Source: Certhia americana (Eukaryota; Chordata; Aves; Passeriformes; Certhiidae). From it: DNA of 64,000 nt. The translations under genes were made by a program, and so were the position numbers. The stretch is from positions 12,200,745 to 12,264,744 of the forward strand of contig CM031864.1 of NCBI GenBank assembly GCA_018697195.1, written 5' to 3'. Shown here piece after piece: positions 37,284-50,424 of this stretch (positions within the stretch are counted from its first letter, which is position 1; every line of letters starts with the position of its first letter). The notes under the pieces were generated by a model. It searched no databases, was not told the origin of the DNA, and worked only from the letters and a program-made list of their open reading frames with translations.

Positions 37284-40200
37284 GTGAGAACTTACATGGA
37301 TACACCATGGGGATGTCACAGAGTAGTAAAATAATACAGTTTATGTTTACCAATTTCAGATCTGCTCAGAGGGACAATCCTGCCCATTAAATCCTCTGCC
37401 TCACGAGTTTTAATGTGGCATGACATGCCAAATAACATCACTGGTAACATAGTAAAAAATACAAAATTATTTGTATGGAGTATTGCCTCATCAGCCTAGA
37501 ATACCAGAGTCTGGATGTACTATTTATAGAGTCAAGGAGGCAGGAGCTGTTTAAATCTCACTTTGGGCTAATATACCTTAAAGTTTTTTTCACTGATTCT
37601 GAAAAATTAGAATGGATAGGTTATGTTTTCTTATAGAGGAAATGCCACCATTCAGTGAATTATAATAGCTGTTTATTGAATTTAAGCATTCTTGGAACAT
37701 TGAAGCTGTAAAGCTTCTTGTAAAACAAATAAACACTAGTCATACATTAGGTGCTTCAAAACAGTTCATCTTACATTTGCAACTGGAAAATGGAAAATTA
37801 TTATGATAGTTACATCTTTATGAGACTGTTTATGAGACTTGTAGGCTGATCTTCAAATCAAATTTGTATTAAGTGACCCACTACATTATTTGAGTATTTT
37901 CACATATAATGTCTGAAAATGGGCATTCAAACCAAAAACTTCCCAGCATGAAAGACATTTATTTTTAATGAAGTTCTATTTTTTTACTTATTTAATATGC
38001 TGCTGTAAAAATGGCACAGGGTCCCCATTTAGATACAGATGAAGAGGTAGGTTTATTGTGCTGTAACTCACAGTCAGTGCAGTAACTCACAGATGTGCTA
38101 CCTTACAAATACCAAACATACACACCAAAGCTTGAATAGGGATTGATCCTCTTGTGGACTCAAGCACAGATTACATTTTCTGGGCTACATGAGAAAGGCA
38201 GAACCAATGTTAGAGGAAATTGTTGTATCCTCTTAGGTGAAAACAACGTTTGCTTGGCATTTTGCTGCCTTTGTCACACCCCACATGGTTTGCTTGCAGA
38301 GCTCTGTTCAGTTATAGTGGATCTGAGTTCGTGCCTGACTCAGGCTCAAACCAAAGCATGGAGTAACTTGGTCAGTTTTGTAACATGAAAGGTTCTTCCC
38401 TTCATCTTCAATTTGGCGTATTTGGGTCTCTGCCAGAGCAAGAAGGGCAACAAAGGGAGATACCCTGCCAGTTGTGATTTGTTTGTCTTTTCCAGAGTGA
38501 AGCGAAGTGAGAAGGTGAATTAAGCTTTTGAACCCTTCAAGAAATGTGCAGAGGGTTGGTTGCTCAGTATTTACAAAGGCATGAAAGTCAACAAAGCTGT
38601 AATTGCACTGTAACCTGGCCACCATGAGCCCCTGGGGGAAGCTCTGGACACAAGGAATGCACACAGCCACCTCCTTTCCTGGATTAAGCTTTTGCAAGGG
38701 AGGATCATGTGCTGTCCCCAGTTCTGAGGAATGGTTTCCCCCCCGCTTCACTCTCAGAATTTCAGTTCTGCCATGGGGAGCCAGGGTCCCCTTCCTTCCC
38801 TGACATTGCCAGGATCCTGTTCTTTTTCTGACACATGCTGAGCAATTTCAGGCAAGCTGCTCTTTCTGGTTCTGCATCACCCATCCAGAGCCTATAGTGA
38901 GTGTGTGATGAAAGAATTTCTTTTTCTGCACAGGCACCAGGCTCAGCTCCTGAAATATTCTCAAGGCATTTGAGCCATTAATGACATTGTAACAAGTTTA
39001 TACTGAACTCAGTCATGGGCACCCTGAACTCCCAGCGTGAATCAAGGACACTCAGATGCAAGCAAAATTCAGCCTGAGGAGCAGGCCCTGTTGATTTTAA
39101 TAAAATGCAGGCTCTGCTGTGTGTGAACCACTCCTTTAGAGGGCACAGACAGCATACTTGAAGGGCTAAGAAGATTAAAACAGGAGATGAAAATAAATGA
39201 CTAAGCTTCACAGAAGAAAGGGAAGATGAAAAGAACATGGGTAGGAAATAATTTGTAAGGGAGAAAATTCAGGTACCTGAGGGGGCAGGAGCAGAACATT
39301 TGTATAGTCCAGAATGCTGTTCCCCAGGCGGCTTCTGCTGAGCTCTTGACATTAGTGCCTACAAAAAACTAAGGAGGAAGAGAGAAGCATGATTGCAAGG
39401 TTGCAATAATCAGACTGTTCATTTCCATCTTGAAAATGATGAGAAAAAAAGGTAATTTGATGTATTGTGCTTTTTGGAAAAAAATTATTTTGAAATTAAG
39501 AAAAACCTTCAGAAAACATTGCCAGTTTAATAGCATGGTGAATGACAAAGGCTGCAGAGCAATATACTTGGCATTATAAACTAACTGTACTTGAAAATAA
39601 CTTTATAATTGAATATGGGTACATTAAGAAAATACAATTCAGAACCAATATTGTAGTAATTAGATAAAAGCAGTGTAAATGAAATAACTGCAGGAAGAGT
39701 ATTTCCATAGAGATTATAAATGAGATTTTGGTGGAGCAGAAAGGCCTTTAATTGTAATTTAGTGTGCACTACAGAATTATCAGCACAGTGTGTTAGTTCA
39801 TCATATAAAAGAATATCTGATAATTTCCCTTAATAAGCACATGACAGTTCTTCATATTCTCTCATTACTGCTGATTAGGTATAAAACCAGTATTCTTTTG
39901 TTGGACTCTTGCACAGATCTTTTATGAAATGCAGGACATGGTAACCCTGTTTCTGTGTTGCTGTCCTACAGACACGGTATTTAAAGAGAACAGAGTGGCT
40001 TGAATGAATTTTTGAATCTTTCTTTGATTATTCAGCTTCTAAGCCAGTTTAGTTATATTCAGTTGTTTTGTTTATTGAAAACACTAAGTGACAGCTTAAG
40101 TGTGTGTAAGCAGAAAGAAAGCTAACTCAGCAGAGAGTCTAGCTGGGTGTCCTGGCCTGTGCAAAGCTTTGGCCCTCAGTTTTAGAACAGAAGGGTTGGG

Positions 40201-42392
40201 CACCTGGAACAGTGGACTTATGCAAGCTATAGAGCACTCTTAGCCTGAACATGTTCCTGAATTGTCTAGTGATTCAGAGCTCAGAAACCCTCAGGTAGCA
40301 GAGGAGCAAAATTTTTACACTTTTCCCTACCATTCTCTTTCCTAATAATTTTGAGCCAAAAACTTTTATTTACTGTTTCATATTGTTGCTGTGCCTGAAG
40401 GCCTCCACTGAGCTTATGATCCAGCTATGATGTTGTGACAAACTGCACCACCACCCCCAAGCTTCAGTGCACAATCAGAAAATAAATAAGGCCCCATAAT
40501 TGGAAATAATGAGATGCTTATAACATGTCGTTCTCCAAATGCTAGCTTAGCTTGAAAGTCTGTGTGTCAGGAGCAGGAAAAATGTGTTTTGGGAGTTTAT
40601 ACGTTACCAGGTGATCCACTAAGGACAGGACAAATTGCCTAGGCTCCCCAGCATCCTCCAGGCATATTTAGTCAAAGAATTCCCATATGTTTAGAAGTGT
40701 CTTTTAAGCAGCTGGCACAGACACCACCGCTTTTTTTTTTTTTTTTTCCTTGTAGTAGTCTGATTCCCTGAGGAAATGGGAAACCTTGGTACAAGGCATT
40801 CCTCAATCTGACAGTGCTCAAAACATCTCCTCCTACTGCCCTGTAGGTGACCTACTTGGAACCAGCTTGTTTAGCATTAGCTTGGGAAGCTGCGTGGTGG
40901 CTCCTGTCGGCTGAATTAGATGTTAGTGATTGCTGGCACTTGCTTGCAGTGGCTTTTGTGGCCTCAGGTCCCTGCTTCCAAGACTGTTCCACATCCTGCT
41001 ATCACTGAGTAAACTGTAAAAGATGGCCTTGGAATTCAGGCCAGGACCTGGGATTCCCTGGAGACTTCTCTGAAGAGAACCTCATGTTTTCTGCTGTGCT
41101 TTTTGGGGGCTGTGACAAAGTATCACAGGTATCTGGCAGATACAGGTGTGGGGGAATGGGATTAACGTAGGTCCCATGTTAATACATTCTGGTAGAGTGC
41201 CCAGACTTCCCAGAGCCTGCACTTGCTCCCTCAGTGCCTCAGCTTTAGCAGGAGATGAAGGGAGAGCCTGTCAATGTGATAGGCTGTCAGCAGGAATCTG
41301 GGGACTCTTTGGGCTGCAGATAACACAAGCTTGAACTTCTTCCTGTGGGACTTCCCTGGCTGGGTGAGGAGCCATTAGGGAGAACTCTTGTCTTACTCTT
41401 TAATAGCATTTGAAAGGAGACCTTTGAGTGAACTTGTTTTCTCTGGAGCAAACACCCGACTTTCTGTGCCTCCATGTCTAAGAGGGGTGCCAATCCCCTA
41501 CACGTGCCCTTGTGGCACCTTTAAGGTGTTTTCTTTTGGCATTTTCTTTCTGCCATTTCCTTGATCCTTCCATTCCAAGAGTGCCATCTCTTTCACAACA
41601 TAGAGCCACTGCAGGAACTTAAAAAAGGAATTCCAGTTCATGTGCCAGGCATCCAATAACCATCATAGAGCCCAGCTCTGAGAAACTCAACAGCACTGCC
41701 AAGCACATGGGAGGAACAGGAAACATTTCTGTTGCCAGTTTGCAGATAAGAACGTGTGATATAGCAAAATTTAACCACAATTTATAAGTCTCTTACATCT
41801 GTGAGCAGTTACAGGGTGGTATCTCCTACTTTGCATGATTAATACTAGGATCAGTTAAGCTTCTTTTAAAGCCATGTCCCAGCCTGCAGTGAAGGCAGGA
41901 GGGGTGCTGCCTTAGAGGACTCCCTGCCAGCACTGTCATTCCCATTCTAAGGCTCCCCTCAGGCAGGGATGGCACCTGGGGTGGTTCCTAGGATGAAGAT
42001 TTCCCAGGCTGGCTATTCGACAGTCATAGCTGCAACCAACTAAAGTTTCCTACCAGCAGTCACAGTGAGGGGCTGGGAGCTTCCAGAAACCAAATGTCCT
42101 GGTTTAGAGTTGATTTATATTTTAGTATGAAGTGGTCAGCTAAATATTAATGTTGCTGTGCCTAAAATTAATTACAGTGAGGAAAGTTTCTGTCCAGATT
42201 ACTCCACTGACAGGAAGTACCAGAAAAACCATTAAAAGATGAATGAGCAAAGTAGTCTTGGTTGCCCAGTTTTCAAAGCCTTTTACAAGAACGAAGAAAA
42301 TGCCAAGAAATTGCTTCAGAATGAATGAATAAATAAATAAATCTCAAGAATTATTTGCCAGCTTAGAAACTTAATTATGTTTTTGCTTTCAG
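37284..42392 (+). other. ST6GALNAC5: ST6GALNAC5 intron, phase 2 (5.1 kb)
   Basis: The donor is GTGAGAAC and the acceptor is TTTTGCTTTCAG. It holds AT-rich sequence, a poly-T run of about 18 (40731-40748) and a short AAAT/AATG tetranucleotide run near 42323-42342. Some C-rich patches (38.6-38.8, 41.0-41.5 and 41.9 kb) carry chance open frames up to 147 codons. No exon-like sequence or clear mobile element was recognised. Confidence 0.9.
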
Positions 42393-42500
42393 GAAGATAT
42401 CCAACACTTGGCTTAGCACGGGCTGGTTCACAATGACTATCGCATTAGAGCTCTGTGACAGGATAAATGTTTATGGCATGGTGCCACCGGATTTCTGCAG
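42393..42500 (+). CDS. ST6GALNAC5: ST6GalNAc V sialyltransferase, exon with sialylmotif S (penultimate coding exon)
   Basis: This 108-nt exon is flanked by TTTTGCTTTCAG and GTAGGATT and is in phase 2 at both ends. It supplies the last base of Arg137, residues 138-172, and two bases of Arg173. It carries sialylmotif S: NTWLSTGWFTMTIALELC (141-158), with the invariant STGW and Cys158, which in GT29 enzymes pairs with the motif L cysteine (Cys9 here). Motif S contributes to both donor and acceptor binding. The frame is short and so easily missed, but the join to both neighbours is exact and the peptide is near identical to what I know of mammalian ST6GALNAC5. Confidence 0.97.
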
Positions 42501-45500
42501 GTAGGATTTATTTTTGAACCATTATTAGCCAACAAAGTTATGTTACAGATAAATAGCTGAATCTTTTAATCTTTGTGCTCTGCAACAAGTCTGCAGTCCT
42601 CTTAAAGCAATTAATTGGGATGTCCAATGATCTCATTCTGAAAACAACAAACAGCATTTAATTATGTTATATAAGATATTTTAAAATTTTGTTTCTACTG
42701 TGGGAGAATTAATCCATCTTATTGCTTTCTTTTAGTCTTTGAATATTTATCAGCTAAAAGTAATGCAATAATTGGCATGAAATTAATCTGAAGAAAGAAG
42801 TACTGGAAAACATTACGTTTAATTTGTTTTTCAAGTTCCCCCCAAATTAATAGAGGAATAGTGTTCTCATAGTGGCTAGTTTCTAAATTGAACTTTCTGT
42901 GCAACTCAGATCAACATTATTGTACCTCTGTCACATGAATACCAATCTTGCAGCTTCCTAAATAATCACCATGAAACCTCTCCCCATGAATTTGGACCCA
43001 GAGAATGTCCTGTAATTGCCCATTCTGGCATGGCAGGGGGGTGGCTCACACGAGGCAGGAGCAGCACAAGTTGTGTCAGTGGAAGCTGCTGTGTAAAGGA
43101 ACAGTTTGTGCACATTTCTTAGCTGGGTTGTGCCTCCAGCAGTGTTCAGGATGCAGACCCCAGGTTCTGGTTAAGGTTTTCCCACTATGGATCAGTGACA
43201 CAGGGAGTCTTCTAGTGCTAGACCAAAATTACATTAGCCACAAGATACCAGTATGAATACAGACAAATTTGTACTACATCATCAGTCTTGATGCTGACAT
43301 AAGTCTCACCTGACACCCAGCACTAGCCCAGCAGTGAGTGGTTCCTGCCCATAGCCAGTGCTGATCCCATTTGTCCTGCTGGGTGACCCAGGGAGAGCTG
43401 GAGCCAGTCTGGAACGAGGCCTCAGTGCATCACCTGCTCACAGACCCCTTTCACCAAGAAGTAGTTGTTCTATTGCAAAGTGATCTCTCTCAAGTCTGGG
43501 TAATTCATTGGGCAATTCCAGATGCCTTTCAGGGGCAGGGAGAGCAAGGCTGCAGTGCTGGGTTAGTCTCAAAGAAAGGGACTGCTTTGACTTTCCTCTG
43601 AGCACTTAAAAGGATTGTTCAGGAATCTGCATTTGTCTTGGGCACATTGTGGAAATCCCTGAAGAAATCACAGCATAAAATGTCAACACTAAACTCCACT
43701 TTGTGAGAATTTCTACAAATTATAACAAAACACTGATGATAAATGCTGTGATGTACTGCCAGACTTCATCATGAATTCTCCAAGGAAAATAGCAAACTAG
43801 ATCAGATATGCCAGACAACACAAATACCTTCCACAGCACAGCATCTCATTCCTCTGTCATCTCAGTTGGACAACACATACTACTTCAGTTTCTGTAAGTG
43901 GCTGGTCTGTCTTACTCCAGAAGTGGCTGTATTTCAGTGGCACATCGAAGTAGTTCTTAAACTGATGATCTAAAAATACAGAAGACAGCATTTCACTGCA
44001 AAATAATGTGTAATCCTGACTTTATAAAGATAGAATTGTTCAGATACGTATTAAAAAATCCCCAACTAAATCCAAACTGTTTTGAGAGAGACTAAAAACA
44101 TCACTGAGAACACATGAAAGGCTTTCATAGAATCAATACACTGAAATCAAATCAAATTATAACAAATAGTTAAATTATAACACAAGAAAGGCTGTAGGTC
44201 AATCCTACCAGTGAAAGATGTAATTGTTCCTACAGCCTGCATAAAAAAATCTTAACATAAGGTACGCACACCTGGTATAAAAAGAGAAAAGGTCATTTCT
44301 TAATCAAAGTAATATGAAATGTCTTTACTTCAGCTTGATTCCCAAGGTGATGAAAGGGAAAACTGTAGTTGCCATGCCTGGAAGAAGCTGTCCATGAAGA
44401 TCTGTGAAAGAAGTTTCTTGCCATAAACAGAGTTAACTTTCTTAGCTGGCTCTTCAGCCACTCATTAAAAAGTTAAAACAGTGCTTTCTTTCAAAGAAAT
44501 AAGACAACAGAACAGAATAGCAGAAAGACTATTTTTCAGTCAGACAGAATAAGAAGCTACCATTAAAATTTAAAAAAATCATAACAAAAAATCCCAACAA
44601 AACAATAAAAATGTGTGTGTGCTAGGTGGTGTGGGTATCCTACTTGCTGTGCAACTAAAGAATCATTGAGGAAAAAACCCCAAAAAACCCCTTATTTCTG
44701 TTCAGAATTAATATCACCAAATTTATAACTAAAGCAGATACCCATTCATTTTTAAGTATTAATTTGTGGAATAAGTAATGAGTGTGGTGATCACTGTCAT
44801 GGAACTAAATTAGTGTCACATCTGTAACGTGAAGGACACCTCAAAGGTACCATGAATCTCATGCTGTTGATTCTGCTACAAATTATTAGCTTAAGATCAT
44901 TAACCAAATTGCTTTGCACTCGTGCAGGAAAAATAGTCTAGTGAAGGAGTCTGGAGCACAAACTAAAAGATTTGTCACTATTACTTGCAACAAGGTGTTT
45001 TAGATTTATTTACTTTCACTGGAAACTGAATTTCATAGCTGAACTAGACCCGGTGTCCTGATTATTATAAATTTCTAGTACTTTACAGCAAAAGCACAAG
45101 TAATTTCAAACCCCTTTGCTTGCTACAGAATTACGCTGTAGTAAGGGTTAATGGGTTGATATTTCTCTAATGCTGCTAAATACTTCTGTCTTGCATATTC
45201 TGTAATAAAATGAAAGCTTGTGCTTCCATGCACATTGCAAACATTTTTGTGAAGTGTGCACACCTCTCACTCTTATGTCCCAAGACAGACAAGCCATCTT
45301 GCTGTATTTTTTCCAGTGCCCAGGGATCCAATCCAAGCCTTTCCTGGACGGGAAGCAGTTCCCTCTCAGAACTCCCTTTGGCAGCCCATTGCATGCACAG
45401 GACTCACTCCTGAACTGGGACATGCAGGATTCTCCTCCTGCATGCAGCAGCCTGACAGAGGTGCCCACATACCACAACAATTCCTGAAGGCACTGCAGTG

Positions 45501-45924
45501 CTGCTGCTTCACTTTGTGGGTGCCCAGCAGCAGGCCTGGGAAGGACAACACAAGCCTTAGTGAGTCTGTAGGAATTCCAGCCCTTGTCTGTGGCATTATG
45601 GGCAGCAGGGACAGAATGGGTGGCTCCTTGCAGGTCTCAGGGTACCTCTGTACACAGGGAACACTCAAGGGGTTAGTGAGATGAACCCTCTTTAACTCTT
45701 CTCCTTTTCCTGGGCCTTCTGGAACTCCCAGAAACTTAAAACTTAATTCTGAGCCTTATTTTAACTAATATGAATAATTTTTGTTCCAGTTATTGAATAA
45801 TTTTCCTCAGAAAATTATAAGAATATGTAAGAAAATGATAAGAATCCTCACTTGACTGCCAGGCCATTTTCTATTATAATTCACCTGAAAATTGGTATTT
45901 GAAATACTTTAGTGTTTCCTGACC

Positions 45925-45972
45925 TCTCTGTCTCCTCTCTCTCTTGCTCTTTCTCTCACTCTCCACTTCCAG
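45925..45972. repeat. CT-rich simple repeat
   Basis: A pyrimidine tract of CTCTCT, TCTCC and CTTTCTCTCACTCTCC words lies inside the last ST6GALNAC5 intron. It looks like polypyrimidine, but no usable AG and open exon follow in frame. Confidence 0.85.
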
Positions 45973-46160
45973 TTTCTTTAAATCAAATGCAAAGTGGCAG
46001 TTGCTGCTGGTTCCATTTCCTGGAGCTTATGAGACTGTAAGCTGTATGTGAGCTAGTCCTGCACTTTGGTCCATATGCCTCACCTCATTACCTTAATGAC
46101 AAAATGCATACGTGGTTTGGAAAACAGGACTAATTATGGAGGTCAGGGAAAGGAGTTCCG

Positions 46161-46379
46161 TGGAATAGAAGGCAAAAAAATTATCTAGAAATTTTCATGG
46201 TCCTGACACAGCACCTTGCCCATCATTCAACTTATAAATGATTTGATTTGAAAAGATGCTATCTTTAATGATAGAATAAAAAAAGATGCTATCTTTAATG
46301 GAATTGAAGGCAAAAAAATTATCTAGAACTCTTCATGGTCCTGACACAGCACCTTGCCCATCATTCAACTTATAAATGA
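46161..46379. repeat. Local duplication: 81-bp copies at 138-bp offset with a nested 20-bp repeat
   Basis: Positions 46161-46241 recur at 46299-46379 with no indels and three mismatches counted by eye. The shared part runs from TGGAAT-GAAGGC through CATGGTCCTGACACAGCACC to CTTATAAATGA. The 57-bp spacer contains a second perfect repeat of 20 bp (AAAAGATGCTATC... at 46251-46270 and 46281-46300). The near identity suggests recent segmental slippage, or an assembly duplication. Confidence 0.95.
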
Positions 46380-49280
46380 CACTTTACTCACACATCAAAA
46401 TATGAATTATTTTACAAAGCATGTGAGTACCTGTAGTTTTAGAGGGTTGATTTATTATGGCTCTTCATTTCTAAGGAAAAAGGCTGACCAGAATGTGGGA
46501 TGGAGTGGCCTGGTTTCCCTGCCTTGTTTCTTTTGTGCTGTACTTCCAGCATTTGCTGTAGGTGGATACCATCTGTGGGAAAATGTGCACTCAAATGGCA
46601 AACAGTAGCTAACTGACAGGGGTACAAGCACTTCCACGGGTGCTGTGCTGGCAGGAGATCAGGCAGGAAGTGGAGGATATTTTACAGAGGAACTTCCCAA
46701 GATTTCTCCCAGCTGTGATATTAATATGCATGCAGTCTGACAAAATACTGATTAATGTCCAGTATCAGTCAGTGATAAAACAGCATCTGTTTTAATGTTA
46801 ATAAATGAGGTGACAAGCAATTTCCGCATAGAAATTACTCATGCATTTCATTTGCTGGTGACACAAGCTAATTGCAGTGTTAGAAGATAACACAGCACAG
46901 TTAATTTGGGTTACGGTGTACTCAAGCCAGAATTCAAATCCAAAGCTTACTAGCATCCAATTTGGGGGAATCCAGAACTCCCATAAAATGAGACGGTCCT
47001 CCATATGTAAATACCTTTCAGAATTCCAAACCTAAATGACAGCTTTTGGAATTTATCCTTAAAACCTCAGTCAACTGCAGGGTGGTCCTAGACAGGTCTG
47101 AAGCCCCCACCCCATTCCTGCCCTGATCTCACCTCCAGTGCAGCCAGCAGAGCTGCACACAAAGCTGAGCCCCACAGGCTGCCTGACTGAGCTCCTGCCA
47201 GGCCCTGTGCACCAGGTGCTGTTTCTGGTGGGATGGTGCACAGCATGCAGTGACCTGCTGCAGCCTGGCAGGAGGACAGCCACATAGGATTCACTGGTGT
47301 TAGTTCAGAGCCTTTCGATGGAATGTGGAATCCCTGAATCCCTGGCTTCAAAAGGAGACGTCAGGAACAGCACCCTCACAGGCTCACTTTGCTCCGTTAA
47401 TGGGGGCTGCAGTTTTCCCAAGACTGTTGGAGATATGATTTCAACTTTATTAATCCTAACTTTAAAGCAGTAAATTTGTACCAAGCAATACAGGTGTACC
47501 ATTGAGGACCCAAGAGTAAAATCCAGCTTCAGTACAAGAAGGAAGAGCAGTCTGAATTAGAGACAGAGCCTATTTGTTTAGTAGTTCTTAAAAAATACAT
47601 CACATGAAAATGTATCCCATTAGATTTATAGTAACCATACAAATTATTCATTTAAGCACAATAAGAGATCTAATGTATCAAAAAAGTGAAAAATTAATTG
47701 AAGATTGAGTTCTAATAGTTGTAATTTAGAAATAATAAATTTCTACATGAAGGGCAGCTTTAGATTAAAAATACATTTTTTTGTAGGTGAGGCGATGAAG
47801 GATTTTGTTTCGCTCTTATGTATTCCAGTGAGAATATATTTAATAAGTTTAGAATCCATCTTATTCTAGAAATGTAATTTTATTGTTGTTCTGGTCTTCT
47901 AAGATTGATCACCATGTTGTGTTACAGGGAAGCCAGATTGATCGAATTAAAACATTAATCTAAGGCACAAATGGAAAGCAGCAGCAATATCATACATTAC
48001 CTCTGCATATACAATATGGCAAAATAGAAAAAAATCAGAAAATTGTGTAGGTGACAGAATTACACAGTAAAAATAATGACCAGCACAGACTACTGACAGA
48101 TTGTGGATGCATTCAATTGAAAGTGACCTTAAATATTAGCTCTTCAAAATGAAAATAATCAACTGTGTATTAGAGCTGACAGCCCTGAATCTGTATCAGA
48201 TTTCTTGCTCTGTGCTAGGGTCCTGTTCAGCTCAGGCTGTAACACAGAGCAGCTCCAAGGCTTCACTAAATGCTGATATTGGGAAGAGTTCTGCCACAGC
48301 AGAATAGCTGGTAGCAGCTAGGGAGAGAGGGAAACAACTGGGTAATTCTGTCTGGGACAGCTTGCCTTTCTTAGTATTTATGACATAGAGAGTTGTGTGA
48401 GTTCCTGTCAGCCTAAAACACCCATGCCCAAAGTTAAAAACCATTGTGGGTACAGGTTAATGTAGAGGTTAAAACAAAAGGAGAATGAATTGCTCTGGCT
48501 TATTATAATACAGATGTGCCATTTACAGAATGTTACGTGGAAACACTGAGGTCAGAACTGCTAAAATGAACTTTATCCTAAGTATCTAATTGGTGTTTGG
48601 CATATCCAATGTGTCACCACGAGTCACTCATCTCCTGCTGGGAAATCTGAACAGGTTCACAAGGTCAGACAGATACTATGGGTGAACTGTTTTAATTTTG
48701 AGCTTAGATACATGAAAGCTGCTGTTGTAAAATAAAGAACTCATTTGTGCATCAGACGTTTGATTAAAATGCCAGCAACAGCAGCCTGCACCACTGACCT
48801 GGTGGGCAGACACTCATTGAAGTTGTGCTCTCGGAACTTTGCACGGCGTGCTGGGAACGTTCAGCTGAGCTGATGTGACACAGATAACCACCTCCATCTA
48901 TCATCTTCTCTTTCTTCTCCAGTTCAGTAAATACCTCTGCAAGACCTTTTACAAATTGCAATCTAGATTTAAATCTCTTCTAAGCAGTTTACTTCAAATT
49001 TCATAGTAGTAACACAGCCCTGCAGCACTTTCCCTTGTTTCTGAGCTACTGCTGTCCTTCATTTAACTGGGAGGAAGAGGATTAAAGGAGAGCAAAAGAA
49101 AAAGCAAAGAAAACACCTTTGCCCCATTCTGATGTATTAGATATGCAAGAAAAAAACCCAGCTACATAGTTTAACTGGGAGAAAAAGTGGATTTGAGCCC
49201 ATCAGTTCATTAAAGATAGCATCTTTTCAATCAAGGAAAAAGGACATCTTGGGCTTCCATCTATTTTCTTTTTTCCACAG

Positions 49281-49512
49281 GGATCCTAATCATCTTTCAG
49301 TACCTTATCACTACTATGAACCTCTGGGACCAGACGAGTGCACAATGTACATTTCCCACGAGCGGGGCCGCAAGGGCAGCCACCACCGCTTCATCACCGA
49401 GAAACGCGTCTTTGAGAACTGGGCACGGACATTCGACATCCGCTTCTTCCAGCCAGACTGGAAACCAGAGCCACTCACTGGAACCCACCCTGGGGGGAAA
49501 CCGCTGGCCTGA
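49281..49512 (+). CDS. ST6GALNAC5: ST6GalNAc V sialyltransferase, last coding exon with motifs III and VS and the stop
   Basis: The acceptor TTTTTTCCACAG precedes GGATCC; the first base completes Arg173, followed by residues 174-249 and TGA at 49510-49512. Motif III is HYYE (183-186). Motif VS is the H-x4-E pattern HRFITE (208-213), whose histidine is the presumed catalytic base. A conserved tail with NWARTF (219-224) and FFQPDWKPE (228-236) follows. The final residues (about 237-249, PLTGTHPGGKPLA) diverge from my recollection of the mammalian C-terminus but keep similar length. With the two upstream exons this gives 249 codons. The human enzyme is 336 residues, so about 87 N-terminal residues (tail, anchor, stem) lie outside the window. 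The exon is much more GC-rich than its surroundings, and frames on the opposite strand (124 and 153 codons) are shadows of it. Confidence 0.97.
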
Positions 49513-50424
49513 GGGACGGACGGACGGCAAGCCCAGCCACAGCCACCTCCCGTAGCAGCCTTTAGACCCTGTGGGCCAGCAGGGCAGCCTGGAGGAGAAG
49601 GGTAACAGGGTCTGCAGCTGGCACCCACAGCAGCAGTCAGGAAGTTGGCATGGAGGAGCAGCACACACCAAGAGTACTTTCTGTTAAATTGTATTAACTC
49701 AGTCTGTTGCCTTTTGGGGCCATCTGACTTCCTGTGTGTGTGTTTGTGAGTCGTGAAACACAACCTGAGTGTCATTAAGGGATGGTTAATTCATTATGGA
49801 TTTTTTAAGTACGATGCCACTGAATTTTCATAGTAAAAACTTTCTGAATTTATTTAATGGAAGTTTTTATGCAATCTAGGCCAGTATTTTTCTAAGTCAC
49901 AGTTATGTGGTTGTTTATCTTTCATAATCTTTTAAATCCAAAATTAATATTGCTGATCATTTGAAAGGCCTAGCTTTTTATTTATAAAACTTGTTTGAAA
50001 TATATAATTCTATATAGCATGTAATTAATATTTGATCAGGACATGTTGGATTTATTCTAAGAATTTTGGGCTCTATTCCAGCCTAAAGCCTTTAACAGCA
50101 AGAGTGGTCCCATGTGCAGATCCAGCTCACTTTACGTTCTGACATCTTGTGTTAATATGAAAATGGTAGTGAAAATTCTGTTTGATATTAATGTGCATTT
50201 GCTGCTCTGCTGTCAAGCTGCTGTTTTTTAAATAGGGGTGGGAGGAAGGAGGGCAAACAAAATTTACCCAACAAAGTCAACCCCCCCACTGGCCATAGCA
50301 GCAGCTTCTCAGTGAAGACAAGCTAAAGCTGGAGGGAATGTGTTCTGTTTTGCCTCTTGTATTCCTGCAAGAGGCTGCCAGCAACCCTCCTGAGGCAACA
50401 GACTACAAACCAGGCCACAGCTGC

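Larger units (their letters stand above)
42501..49280 (+). other. ST6GALNAC5: ST6GALNAC5 last intron, phase 2 (6.8 kb)
   Basis: The donor is GTAGGATT and the acceptor is a long T-rich tract ending TTTTTTCCACAG. It contains the duplicated segment at 46161-46379, a CT-rich run near 45925-45972 and an A/C-rich run near 44660-44690. GC-richer patches lie at about 43.0-43.6, 45.3-45.7 and 47.1-47.3 kb. Overlapping frames on both strands (up to 142 codons) in those patches have no recognisable content. No other gene was seen. Confidence 0.9.

Noticed and set aside
38308..38751. 147-codon - strand frame in the first complete intron
   Set aside because: Repeat-free but without domain, conserved motif or splice evidence; within chance range for a moderately GC-rich patch.
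42096..42160. TGTCCTGGTTT start resembling an avian ERV LTR 5' end
   Set aside because: Similarity ends after about 11 bases, and no LTR body, matching CA end or target-site duplication was found.
45148..45684. Several overlapping frames on both strands
   Set aside because: Frames open in several phases at once indicate low stop density in a GC-rich intronic patch, not coding sequence.
49297..49775. Two long - strand frames (124 and 153 codons) over the last ST6GALNAC5 exon
   Set aside because: They mirror a conserved GC-rich exon on the opposite strand and have no recognisable content of their own.
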